A stretch of DNA of 64,000 nt from Anaeramoeba flamelloides. Taxonomy: Eukaryota; Metamonada; Anaeramoebidae. Below, in pieces: positions 46,143-55,828 of the stretch. The stretch is taken from the NCBI GenBank assembly GCA_027625915.1, contig JANTQA010000023.1, positions 21,638,001 to 21,702,000 on the forward strand, given 5' to 3'. Numbering within the stretch: position 1 is the first letter of the stretch; each line of letters begins with the position of its first letter. A program made the position numbers and the translations under genes. The notes beneath the pieces are model-generated. The model did not search any database. It saw only the letters and a list, made by a program, of their open reading frames with translations, and had not been told where the DNA came from.

Positions 46143-46297
46143 GCGTTCTTAGCTCAGCCGGATAGAGCGTTTCAAAACGGCCCAGGTTCGATTCCTGGAT
46201 AGAGAGTTTATCTCTCTATTAATCTAGTGGTAGGATGTTAACCTAATTAGTTAAATCACATTTCGAATTGGTCATTGGTTCAAATCCAATAGAACGC
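46143..46297 (+). tRNA. Interleaved tRNA pair: permuted tRNA nested in a second tRNA
   Basis: The order is outer 5' half (46143-46176), inner 3' half (46177-46206), inner 5' half (46213-46254), outer 3' half (46255-46297). The outer acceptor strands GCGTTCT (46143) and AGAACGC (46291) pair 7/7. The inner ATAGAGAG (46199) and CTCTCTAT (46212) pair 8/8 across a 5-nt loop. Neither tRNA's own neighbouring acceptor strand pairs. Two A boxes (TAGCTCAGCCGG, TAATCTAGTGG) and two B boxes (GGTTCGATTCC, GGTTCAAATCC) are present. Joining 46254 to 46177 gives a regular cloverleaf: TCTCTAT, TA, D-arm, TTAAC-CTAATTA-GTTAA anticodon arm (anticodon AAT by position), ACGGC variable loop, CCAGG T-arm. The outer tRNA, joined 46176 to 46255, is 77 nt with an imperfect anticodon stem, so its identity is uncertain. 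A chimeric pseudogene pair is the main alternative. Confidence 0.7.
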
Positions 46298-46304
46298 TAT
46301 GCTA

Positions 46305-46313
46305 TTTTTTTTT
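46305..46313 (+). terminator. RNA polymerase III T-run terminator
   Basis: Nine consecutive T, 8 bases after the outer tRNA acceptor strand. No T4 run occurs between 46143 and 46297, so both tRNA bodies would be in one transcript. Confidence 0.7.
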
Positions 46314-46603
46314 CATTTATAAAGAATAGAGACTAATTCGATAAAATATTGACTTATGCAAAAGACAGTGTTTGCAAAAAACTGAAAGAATTATTTTTTT
46401 TTATCATCAGAAAATTGCCAAGAAAAGTCGAAAATTTATTCCAATTTTTAATATTCACAACAAATTTTGAAAATCATTAACAAAATTAAAACAGAAACTC
46501 GAAATAATTTTGGTCCAATCTTACTCCAATTCTTAACTTTTTATCTTGAAGTACCACCAAGTTCTCAAATTTCAGATATTGACATTACTATTTGTTGAAA
46601 AAT

Positions 46604-46787
46604 AAATGGAACAAAATTTTCATTCAGCTTTCCAAAAAGATTTTTAAAGTCATTTAAAATTTTCAAATCGTTCGAGAAGAAGAGTCTATTCACTTTCTCA
46701 TATTAAGCCGGGACTTTTGTGGGTTTTATTTTTTATGAAAAGAAGGTGTATTCTAGGAAAGCTGAATGAAAATTTTGATCTTTTTAT
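46604..46787. mobile_element. Inverted-repeat element R7
   Basis: Arms ACAAAATTTTCATTCAGCTT and GGAAAGCTGAATGAAAATTT bound about 115 bp of interior. A diverged copy is at 20001-20210. Short, non-coding, MITE-like. Confidence 0.5.
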
Positions 46788-46789
46788 AT

Positions 46790-47896
46790 TGCAATTAACA
46801 GTTATAGGAAAGATTGTAAGATCCGATTTTGCAATATTTCCCAAAGTTCAACTATTTTTGTTTGAGGGTAATTATTATCATGTTTTCAAGATCTAATTTT
46901 TAAATTATCAAGTCATATCAAATAAATTTGTTCTTTATTATCAAAAACGACTCAGATTTAGATCCTTTTGAATTACTAATCCTAAAATATATACGATTTA
47001 AAAATCTACAAGTATCTCAAATCAATTGACGTTTTTTTGGAAGACTTTTTTTACAAAGTTACTTTTTCTCATAAACAAAGGACTGAGTCTTAATTTTGAA
47101 TTTTCTGAATGTCTTAATTTTTTTTCAAACTTTGTGAGGTAAAATTGATACCAACTGTAACTATTATTGAGATCTCCAAAAAACTTTTTCTGATTTTGGA
47201 TTTGAGATTAAAAGTAGATTCAAAATTGTGTTATTGTTTGCGTAATTGAAAATAATAACTTGAATTATAATTTCAAGATAATTTATTTCATTTCATAGAT
47301 TTTAATTTTGATTTTCAAAAACAAAAATACAAAAAAATAATGTTAAGGGAGTAAGTACATTTTTCATTTTTTGAGTGCCAGCATTTTTGTGAAATTGAAT
47401 TCTTCAAATCATTTCTTGAGCCAAATAAATTGATATTTTCATAAATACTGTAGTGGAATATAATATCGTATAAGATATTTTCACCTTATTTAGGTAATAC
47501 TTTGCTTAAGATTAGTTGATCACTACTATAAGAAATGATTTATGTATTCATCAGAAGTATATACAAGTACGAGGTAGTTACATCATCTATAAATTAAATT
47601 GTCACCATGGTTTCTCTTCTTTAAATTTTTACCAACCATATTATACCTGCACAACTTGATTATTTTTCTTCTTCGCTATAGAATAAGTAAAAAAACTAAA
47701 AAAAAATACTATTAAGATGAAAAAAAAAAACAAGTGAATCAATAATGAGTTAATTGAAAACTTGTAGATTTATTTTCTTTTTTTTTAATTAATTTTTTTT
47801 AAGTGATTTTAAATCAATTAGAATTACGAAAGGGGGTATTCTGATAGTATAAAAATTTTATGTATATCATTGGAAATTCTGTGGAGACAATAACTG

Positions 47897-47930
<34 letters not shown>

Positions 47931-48150
47931 CTAAACTCTTTTTCAAACAGAAGGGCACATCTCCCAAATCATCAATACTATTTAATTGAATTGTTAATTT
48001 GATATTACTTATTGGTTATTTAATTTCCAATTATTTATTTTTTCATTTTTTTATATATTATTTGTGGATATTGAACCGTTGGAAAATGAAAAAAGAAAGA
48101 TAAAAAAAAACCAATTTGGAAATAATCTACCAGTGTATAAAAATCAAAGC
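46790..48150. other. AT-rich spacer with (AT)n tract
   Basis: An (AT)n microsatellite lies at about 47900-47930. A short minus-strand coding-like piece near 47600-47535 (DDVTTSYLYILLMNT) follows a TTTATAG acceptor but is isolated. Confidence 0.3.
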
Positions 48151-48153
48151 CGT

Positions 48154-48285
48154 TTAAGTTTGATTTCGAATGAACTGGATATAGGAATTAAGAAATAGCA
48201 TTATTGGGTTGATGTATGTAACAAAGAAAAGAGAAAATAAAGAAAAAAATATTCCAACAAAAATACCCAGATGAATTCCAGCCAT
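48154..48285 (-). CDS. Small putative membrane peptide, 43 aa
   Basis: ATG to TAA with varied third positions (CTG, TTC, ATC, AAC). Begins MAGIHLGIFVGIFFSLFSLF and continues through a second hydrophobic stretch (INPIMLFLNSYIQF) to a short basic end. It looks like one or two membrane-spanning helices. An AG immediately upstream (CCAAG) means it could also be a terminal exon. Family not recognised. Confidence 0.35.
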   Translation of the reverse strand: MAGIHLGIFVGIFFSLFSLFFVTYINPIMLFLNSYIQFIRNQT

Positions 48286-48973
48286 ATCTTGGAAATGAGA
48301 CTTTAAAGAGCAAAAGTTTGATGTGTAAAGAATTATCAATAAAATGTATTGATCTTTTTCTCACTCCAATTTGTTCAAAGGTTTTTATTGATTTTATAAT
48401 TTACTTTTCCAAACAATTTAAAAAACGAGAGTTCTCATTTCAAATAATAGGGCACCGATTTTTAAAATATTTAGTTTAATTTTTATTGCTTTTTTTTTAA
48501 TTAATTTTAAATATTCGGTTGTATTATTTTTATATGTTTTAAAGAGTTTCTTATATTTTAGAATGATACTACAATTAATTTGATTCCATTATGAATAATT
48601 CTCAATAAAAATTTAACATTTTTATTTGAAAAAGAGTTTATTTTCAACTCCAAATTATCAAATTAATAAATATTTGATTTTTTTTTTTTTTCATTATTTA
48701 GTATATTTTGTTAAAGGAAAGTCGTTTTGATTTAATATTCACTTACCTCGGTTAAAAAAAAAAACGTAACTTTGAACAATCCAGAATTTTACTCACAAAT
48801 AAAAAATCAAAGTGTAAAAAAAAACTACCTTTTAAATGAAAAAAAAAAAATACAAGTTCATCAAGAAAGGGTTTTGACGAAATAAAAATATTTAACAAGG
48901 TAGTCTCAAAGTATTGTCAATCTTCAAATCTGTATGATGAATAATAAACAATAAACTTTTAAATTTTTAATTA

Positions 48974-49168
48974 CAGTCAGTTCGACTTTTATGGCACAAA
49001 CTGCAACTAAATTTAAGCCACAATAAAAATCTCAAATCAAGGCACAAAATTTAGATTCTAGTAAAATAAATTGTTTAAAAAAAAATTACAAATTTCGTGC
49101 CTTAATTTGAGATTTATTTGTACCTTAAATTTGGTTGAAAGTTTGTGCCTTAAAAGTGGAACCGACTT
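48974..49168. mobile_element. R1 hairpin element (uninterrupted)
   Basis: Left end CAGTCAGTTCGACTTTTATG, right end AAGTGGAACCGACTT, arms of about 80 bp. It contains GATTCTAGTAAAATAA, the intact form of the site that is split by an R2 element in the copy at 61520-62246. Confidence 0.7.
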
Positions 49169-49416
49169 TAAAACAATATTATGAATGTGGACTGGAATTG
49201 AAAATTTTAAAAATTAAAAAAATCAAAATAAATCACAAAATCTAATAAATCTTCCCTTTGTACTTCATAGAAAAACGAAACTAACTACATGAACAAAATT
49301 TGATTTAATTTTTTGTCAAGTTTTTTGTAAGATTTTTTTATTTTTTTCCATCCAACATGTGGCACACATTGCTATTTTGTTTGTCCATATAGAACTTATA
49401 TTAATAAAGTTAAGCA

Positions 49417-49428
49417 CCCCCCCCCCCC
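49417..49428. repeat. C12 homopolymer
   Basis: Twelve consecutive C in otherwise AT-rich DNA, just beyond the 3' end of the Ulp1 gene. Confidence 0.85.
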
Positions 49429-49693
49429 GTTGCTGAGCTATAAAAATTGTCATTTTGATTCACAAGTGAGATATTAATTGTTAAATTGTCGTCACCTTAT
49501 TATATCATCATTTTTGAGTAAAATAAACAACATGAAATATCTTCTGGTGTTTACTCAGTTGGCACAAAGTGTTATTAATTCCAAAAAAAAAAAAAAAAAA
49601 ACAGCAAATATGGTTATTTTTAAAAAAAAATCAAATAAATTGAATTTATGTAATAATTCTGAGGTTAGGTTTGATAATTGAAGTAAAAAAATA

Positions 49694-51484
49694 TTAAAAT
49701 TTGAATTGGATTAGAATTTCAAAAATTATTCTTTTCCTTAAACGTTTCATATCTTTACAAGAAAACCAAAGTGAGTTTTCCGCTGAAACCGAGTCAGCAA
49801 AAAGGAGAGTAAAAACGCCACAGTCGTTGCAATTGTTTTGTTGTGGGACATATTCCTTAGAAAAAGACCAATTTTGATTTAATTCTTCATCTATATTAAT
49901 CTTTTTTTTATCCAGGTGCTCTTGTGAATAGTAACTTTTCATGGCATTCAAATATGTATAGTTCAAAGAATTATTGCCAGACATTGAATCAAGATAGCGG
50001 AAGATTTTCCTTTTAGAGTCGATCACGCCTAAAGTCCAATGGTTGCCCAAATGGAACGGTATTAATACCATGTCGTATTCAAAGAGATCAACTTTCCTCG
50101 TATACCGCCTGACCCTTGAATAGCCATTTTTGCTGTATGACTCATAAAAGAAGGAATTGAAACAATATATTTTGGGATAGGATTTAATTCTTCGGCTTCT
50201 TTCAGAGATGAGATTTAAATAGAAATTGATCACGGCATCCTCGAGCCACCCGCCAACCCTCAGGCACCGGAAGTGCGATAGATTGATACCTATGTTGAAT
50301 TTTTTAAATAAGAGCAAATCCTGCTGACTTGTTTTTAAGGAACTCTGTAAGGCATAATCTACACTTTCCATATTTTCCTTTGTTAAGAAATAATCGCCAT
50401 TTGCATTTTTTTTTTGGGTGTAAGCTGTGGTATCGAATTTGGGTATAAAATCATTCACCTCCAATTTCTTTTCAACCCTTGTGCTTTCTCTTTTGCTTGT
50501 TCGTGTTTCCTCCATTTCATCAAAATCTAAATCAATGATTGCAGATCCCCGTTGGTACCCTTGCTTTTGGTTTCCTCTCATTTTGTTCTCCAGTTCTTCA
50601 CCGGACGACAGCGATATTTCGATCATATCAATGTCTTGTATTGGATTGTCTGATATTTGGTGGTATAACTCTTCAATCCCAGATGAACTTTGTTCTGTAT
50701 GCTCACTTTCCAACAAACTATCGGAGGTGGTCGATTCTGATAACTCCGAGGATTCTAAATCTAACTCAGATTCCGTTTCTGTTTCGTTTTCGGTTTCTTT
50801 GACTTTTTCATAATTAGATATTCTTAAAGGAGTTATTTTGTTAAAAACCAAGTTATTTAGATCGAAAGATAAATTTTTTGTTTTTGGAAAATTAAAAGAA
50901 GAAAGATCTTTTGGTTGTGTAACATTATTATCATTTAAATTTGTTTCCTTTCCGTATTGGTGAATATCCTTTTGGTTCCTCATAATAGAGACGTTACCAT
51001 CTCTTGTAATTATTTGTTTTCGAACAGCAAGCAATTTTTTGCTAAATTGTAGATCGCTCTGAAGGATTGTAGATTCGCTGAGATCATTGAAGGCTATTCT
51101 TTTTTTGTTTTCTAAATTTGATATTTTGTGTTTATTAATGGAATTGAGGACTGACGTTAATTTGTCGTCAATTGTTTTTGAAAGCGCAAGTGTTCTTGGA
51201 TTTGCTTTGAATTTTTTGTGGTTCTTCGAGTTAGAAAGGTTGTTGAGCAAGATTTTTTTGTTTTTATATTTGGTTTTTTTGTTTCTATTTTTTTTGTGTT
51301 TTTTGATTAAGAACTGTTCGCTTATTCGTTGTTCATTGTTATACACTTTTCTTCTTTGTTTGTCTATTAAATTTAGATCGAACAATTCTTCTTGTTCTTG
51401 ATCTTGTTCCTGTGCTAGGTTTATGTTTTTGTTTGTTATCCTTTTGATTCGTTTCCTTTGTTTGAAAGCAAAATTTTGGAACAT
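49694..51484 (-). CDS. Ulp1/SENP-type SUMO protease (C48), 596 aa
   Basis: ATG chosen at 51484; the frame is open upstream but only through a T-tract encoding a Phe run with no ATG. The N-terminal ~380 residues are low-complexity, basic then acidic and Ser-rich (SESELDLESSELSES), likely targeting sequence. The C-terminal ~210 residues form the C48 cysteine protease: VGGWLEDAVINFYLNLISER entry helix, DMVLIPFHLGNHWTLGVID with catalytic H482, FRYLDS with D499, and the oxyanion Q549 in PQQNNCNDCGVF with nucleophile C555. All catalytic residues are present, so it should mature SUMO and remove it from targets, usually in the nucleus or at the envelope (family knowledge). No intron. A possible ubiquitin-fold coding fragment lies about 650 bp upstream on the other strand. 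Confidence 0.92.
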   Translation of the reverse strand: MFQNFAFKQRKRIKRITNKNINLAQEQDQEQEELFDLNLIDKQRRKVYNNEQRISEQFLIKKHKKNRNKKTKYKNKKILLNNLSNSKNHKKFKANPRTLALSKTIDDKLTSVLNSINKHKISNLENKKRIAFNDLSESTILQSDLQFSKKLLAVRKQIITRDGNVSIMRNQKDIHQYGKETNLNDNNVTQPKDLSSFNFPKTKNLSFDLNNLVFNKITPLRISNYEKVKETENETETESELDLESSELSESTTSDSLLESEHTEQSSSGIEELYHQISDNPIQDIDMIEISLSSGEELENKMRGNQKQGYQRGSAIIDLDFDEMEETRTSKRESTRVEKKLEVNDFIPKFDTTAYTQKKNANGDYFLTKENMESVDYALQSSLKTSQQDLLLFKKFNIGINLSHFRCLRVGGWLEDAVINFYLNLISERSRRIKSYPKIYCFNSFFYESYSKNGYSRVRRYTRKVDLFEYDMVLIPFHLGNHWTLGVIDSKRKIFRYLDSMSGNNSLNYTYLNAMKSYYSQEHLDKKKINIDEELNQNWSFSKEYVPQQNNCNDCGVFTLLFADSVSAENSLWFSCKDMKRLRKRIIFEILIQFKF

Positions 51485-52131
51485 AATGAAAAAAAAAAAA
51501 ATTAAAAAAAATAAAAAATGTTTCAAGAAAGATTGAAATAAACAATTTGATCTTAAATTTTGACAAAACAATTGAAGAAATTCTTGGTTTTTAAATTAAA
51601 AACAGAATTCTTGAAAAGTAAACGTTAAATTATTTATAAATAATATTTTGGTTTATTTTTCGATTTTCCTCTCAAGATGAAGGAAATTACTATTTCTTTT
51701 CTATAATTTTGATAAGATAGAGTTTTAATTCTATAAAAAGTTTGAATTTTGGTTTTATGAAGGAACTTCAAATGAATTTGATGACTAATTACGTTTATCT
51801 GATATTAAAAGGGGTTAAAATTTCATCTTCTTTTTCAGATCTATGAGTAAACATTTCTTTTATTTAGGATTCTTGCATCACTTCTAATTCACCAAATATA
51901 AATAACCAGATAAAGGTTTGCCAAACAAAAAAACACAGACTATTGTATACTTTTTGAAAACATATTAGTAACTGAAAAATAAGGTACAGGAAGTAAAAAT
52001 TTTTTCAGATGATTTCTTTTATTAAAAGGATTTGATCGAAAGGATTTTCAAGATACTTTTTGACTGTTTTTTTCAATAAAAGTTTTTAATGATACAAATT
52101 GAATTTTATTCTTTGTTATTTGTAGGACGAT

Positions 52132-52579
52132 TGTCCAAATAAAAAGTGACAAAAAGATTAATCAGTCTTTCCAAATAAAAATGTGTGTTTTTTTGTAATA
52201 GAGGACCTAAACATTAACTGATCAAAGAACTGCCAAAAAAACCCTAAACTAATATGGTATTGGTTTCTTAAAGTTCTATTATTTAAAAAGAAATCTTAAA
52301 AATGAAGGATCAAATTTGAATATTTATCTTAAAAAATAGAGAATAATTTGAGAATATTTAAATCATCAAAAAAAAACAAAACTATTTCAAAAAAATTGAG
52401 AAAATTAAGAAAAATTTCGAACTAATTACATTCCTAATTTAAAATTTACTTAAAATATCAAGAATTTCACCTTCAAAATTGATTTTAATGTAGGTATACT
52501 AATGGGTAGTAGATTGGATGTTACCTTGGAACAAGAAGGAATAAAAACTTGTGATTATATTTTGAAACATGGATTATAA
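52132..52579 (+). CDS. Candidate ubiquitin-fold exons
   Basis: Exon-like 52132-52187, after TTGTTATTTGTAG, reads TIVQIKSDKKINQSFQIK. Exon-like 52494-52579, after TTTTAATGTAG, reads ILMGSRLDVTLEQEGIKTCD then YILKHGL and TAA. The second piece resembles the ubiquitin or SUMO pattern G-x-x-L...T-L-x-x-x-G-I...D-x-I. The spacing is two residues shorter than ubiquitin and no diglycine follows, so it is not an obvious conjugatable modifier. The middle exon was not found. Small Ubl protein or a Ubl domain of something larger; placement next to a SUMO protease may be coincidence. Confidence 0.3.
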
Positions 52580-52687
52580 AGTATTTCGAAAAAAGTGGGG
52601 CATTTTTTTTTACATTTCATAAAAAACCATCTTTTTTAGTGGTGATATTTGTTAATTGACGATACTGGATTAAGTTTAATATTAATA

Positions 52688-52884
52688 CAGACAGTTTTAC
52701 TTTTAAGGCACAAACTTTTAATGGAATTTAAGACACAAAAAAAATCCCAAATTAAAGCACAATTTCAAATACGAGGAAAAATAATTTGTATAAAAAAATA
52801 TTGCAAAATTTATTCCTTCATTTGAGATAGTTTTTGTGTCTTAAATTCCATTAAAAGTTTGTGCCTTAAAAGTGAATCTGACTG
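52688..52884. mobile_element. R1 hairpin element (197 bp)
   Basis: TA-flanked. CAGACAGTTTTACTTTTAAG at the left and GTGAATCTGACTG at the right. About 80-bp arms that can form a near-complete hairpin. Confidence 0.75.
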
Positions 52885-53647
52885 TATCAAGTGAATAAAG
52901 TATTTATTCCAAAATAAGGTAAATGAAATATTTCCAAAAAATGAAAAAAACAATAGCACTTTTTTTGGTGAAAACAATCTACGACTAATTTCAATGTAAA
53001 AATAGAAATATGGAAAGGGTAAAAATGATTTTTTTAACAATAAAATACAATTATATGTTTTTTTATTCTATTTGAAAATTTGTTTTGATTAAACAAGTTA
53101 TGAAAACGGTTTTTTCAATCAAAAAGAAAATAATAAACACCAATTTTAACCACTGAAAATTATCAGATAAAATCGGGATCAGAAAATTTAATATCTTCTA
53201 TTTATGTTATACAATACTAATAAACAAATTGTATTATTATATAGAATCAATAAATGGTAGTTTATGATTTTGGATATTTTAATATTTTTTTGAACATTGA
53301 GTTTAAAAAATATATTTTACAATAAATTTGCCCCACTTTCTTTGAAATAGTTTAATCATTTGGTCATGCATTTTTTTTATCACAGCAAAATTAACAAAAA
53401 TAAAAATTTCTTTTTTTTACTTTTTGGGATTTCTAAAAAGACATTTACAAAAAAATAGATTATATTTGATTTCTATTTATTTAATGAGTCTTTTTTTGTT
53501 GTATATTATTTATATTTGGATGAGTTAATAATCTGATATCATAGAAAGATTTAGAATTGAAAAATGAAAATCAAATATCATTTTAAACTTTTTAAATCTT
53601 ATTTGACCACTAATAAAAAAGCATTTTGTTGAGAAAAATTCCTTACT

Positions 53648-53880
53648 ACTAATAAATTCAAATAAAAATCTGAAAATATTTACTTCATTTTCCATTTTAC
53701 AAATTTTTTTTACACAAGCTTTGTAGAAAGCATTTTATTTTTTTAAATGTTAAGTAACTTTGTAAAATCGGTTGTACTTCAAAAGGTTCTTTCTCTTGAG
53801 TTTTTTTAAAAGTTGAGATATGATACTGGAAAATGGGAAATTAAATAAAAATTTTATTAAATATATTTGAATTTATCAGT
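53648..53880. mobile_element. MITE-like element R6, copy 2
   Basis: Begins ACTAATAAATTCAAATAAAA and ends ATTTGAATTTATCAGT. Collinear with 11391-11624, with many substitutions. Confidence 0.55.
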
Positions 53881-54089
53881 ATTTATCTAAAAAAAAACAA
53901 TAAAATGGACAAAAATCCAAATTCTTTTGAAAGAATTGGTTGTTGTGTAAACTATACAATTAACTTTTATCATTTTTTCTACTTTTTTCTCTTTTTCTAA
54001 TTAGTTTCTTGACTGTAAACAATTTTTCTTTCAAAATAATCACTGATTCAAGACTTTTCAACCTCTCAACGAATACAACAAACTTTCAA

Positions 54090-54851
54090 ATGTCTGATAC
54101 AAAATACTCACCATTACTAATTGTTTTAATGGCACTGTATGGCATTTTGGGTGTAATTGCGATTGTTCGTTTGGTCTTACTGCGTGAAAAATTCCAAATT
54201 GTCACACACCACCACATCTTTTATCTTCTTCTTCTGCCAGGTGTTGCGTTTAGAATTGTCGAATTTTCACTACTGTACCCGAGCGGAAATATAAACGAAG
54301 AAAAGACGCTTGTTGTGCTAATGAGTGTGTTTGCCTTTATTTTCCTTGTGCCAGCCTTTTTCACTGTAATTTTCCATATCTTAAAATTTAAAGACGAATT
54401 GCATTCATTTTTAAGTAAAAGTTGGTTCACACGTTTAGACATCATTCTTTTTTGTTCTGTCTTCATTATTTCGGTGCTTGTGTCCACTTTAGTGTTTGCC
54501 TTTGCAAGAAGCGCATTATTCTACGTTGAAACGAGTGCATATTTATTGGCTGCAATCTTTCTGATCATTTTTTCATTCAAAATCAGAAGCAATGATCCAG
54601 ATCAATTGACGATCTCTGTAAGAGAAGTGGTTTTAGTTTTAGTGCTATGTACAATTTTGTATGCACTCAGGTTTCCTTTTTTAGCAATTATAAAGAAGTA
54701 TAATTTATTAGAAAAATCTACCAACTATCTAGTACTTGTTCTCTATTTTCTTTTTCTTGAAATTACACCTTTTTTGTTAATCACTTTTAAGGTTTTTAAA
54801 ACACCCAAAACAGATTTCCAAGCTTTATCTTCAATAAAATTAATACACTAA
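54090..54851 (+). CDS. Seven-helix membrane protein, 253 aa
   Basis: Start taken at the ATG at 54090 (MSDTKYSPLLIV); the frame is open upstream but has no earlier ATG. Hydrophobic helices at about 8-30, 40-62, 71-95, 113-138, 142-163, 176-198 and 208-230 give seven passes, with a short extracellular-type N-terminus and a short polar tail ending SSIKLIH. No cleavable signal peptide is evident. Size and layout fit compact heptahelical families such as GPCR-like or TOM1/THH1-like proteins; no diagnostic motif (no DRY or NPxxY) is visible, so receptor function is inference. Intronless. R6 and R5 repeats lie on either side. Confidence 0.7.
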   Translation: MSDTKYSPLLIVLMALYGILGVIAIVRLVLLREKFQIVTHHHIFYLLLLPGVAFRIVEFSLLYPSGNINEEKTLVVLMSVFAFIFLVPAFFTVIFHILKFKDELHSFLSKSWFTRLDIILFCSVFIISVLVSTLVFAFARSALFYVETSAYLLAAIFLIIFSFKIRSNDPDQLTISVREVVLVLVLCTILYALRFPFLAIIKKYNLLEKSTNYLVLVLYFLFLEITPFLLITFKVFKTPKTDFQALSSIKLIH

Positions 54852-54895
54852 TCCTTTTTAATTATCTCACTTTAACATTAATCTCTTGTTTTTCG

Positions 54896-55700
54896 TTATC
54901 ATTTAAGGGATTAGCTTCTCCATAAATTCTTCCAGAATTAAAGTGTCTTGTAAATGAAAGTAAACCATATTGCTTCTAACTATTTCAAATAGCACTGAAA
55001 AAATCTATCGTGTCTAGGATTGAACAATAAATTTTTGGATTTTTTTACTAAATGATCACTACCAATAACTTGAAAAAAAAAGTTTTAAACTTTTTGCTTC
55101 AATTTCCGTTTTTTATAACTTGTAAACCAACTTTCAAAACATTTTTTATCCCAACAAAAGTCTTGATGTTAACTAATTTACAAGTTTTCTTTCAATTGAA
55201 ACATATTAAGTTCTTTCTTCAAAGTTCATAAAAAAATTTACAAAAATTGCAAAGTGAACAAAAAAGTTAGAATCATTTTTGTGAATTGATCGCTATTAAA
55301 AATAGGGTTGAAATTTTTTTTTTTTTGATACTTTTCAAATCTAAAGATATCAAAACAAAAATAATAGTATTCCCTTTTTTTAAAAACCAATATATTGAAC
55401 CAGAAAAGTAAATATTTTTTCAATTTTTCAATTCCAAGATTTGATCGATAATTATTGGTATAAAAAAATAAAGAAATGATTAATTTTGTTTCATATCTTT
55501 ATAAAGCTAGTTATATTTTCCAAATATATTTTCAATAATGTGCAAAAATAATTTTTCAAAATACCCTCTTGGTTAATTAGGCATTTTTTTTTCAAAAAAT
55601 TGATATTTTATCAACTAATCAATATTTTGAGATTAATCTAAAAAAGATATTTTTCAACTAAAAAGTATAAAGATTTATTTTTCAACCTTTAAATTTATCT
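54896..55700. repeat. Dispersed repeat R5, copy 2
   Basis: Diverged match to 43375-43930. It starts with AAGGGATTAGCTTCTCCATA and ends around CAACCTTTAAATTTATC. Non-coding. Confidence 0.4.
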
Positions 55701-55828
55701 TTTATGTAAAATTGCTTTTCAAAAGTCTGGGATTTTTTTATGATATCTTATTTATTTTTTTTTAAAATCTTGTTGAGATTTTGAATATTTTTTTTTTTTT
55801 TTGCAATTTATACTTTACTTTTTAAAAT

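Noticed and set aside
50427-50813. 128-codon plus-strand ORF
   Set aside because: Shadow of the Ser/Glu-rich part of the Ulp1 gene in antisense.
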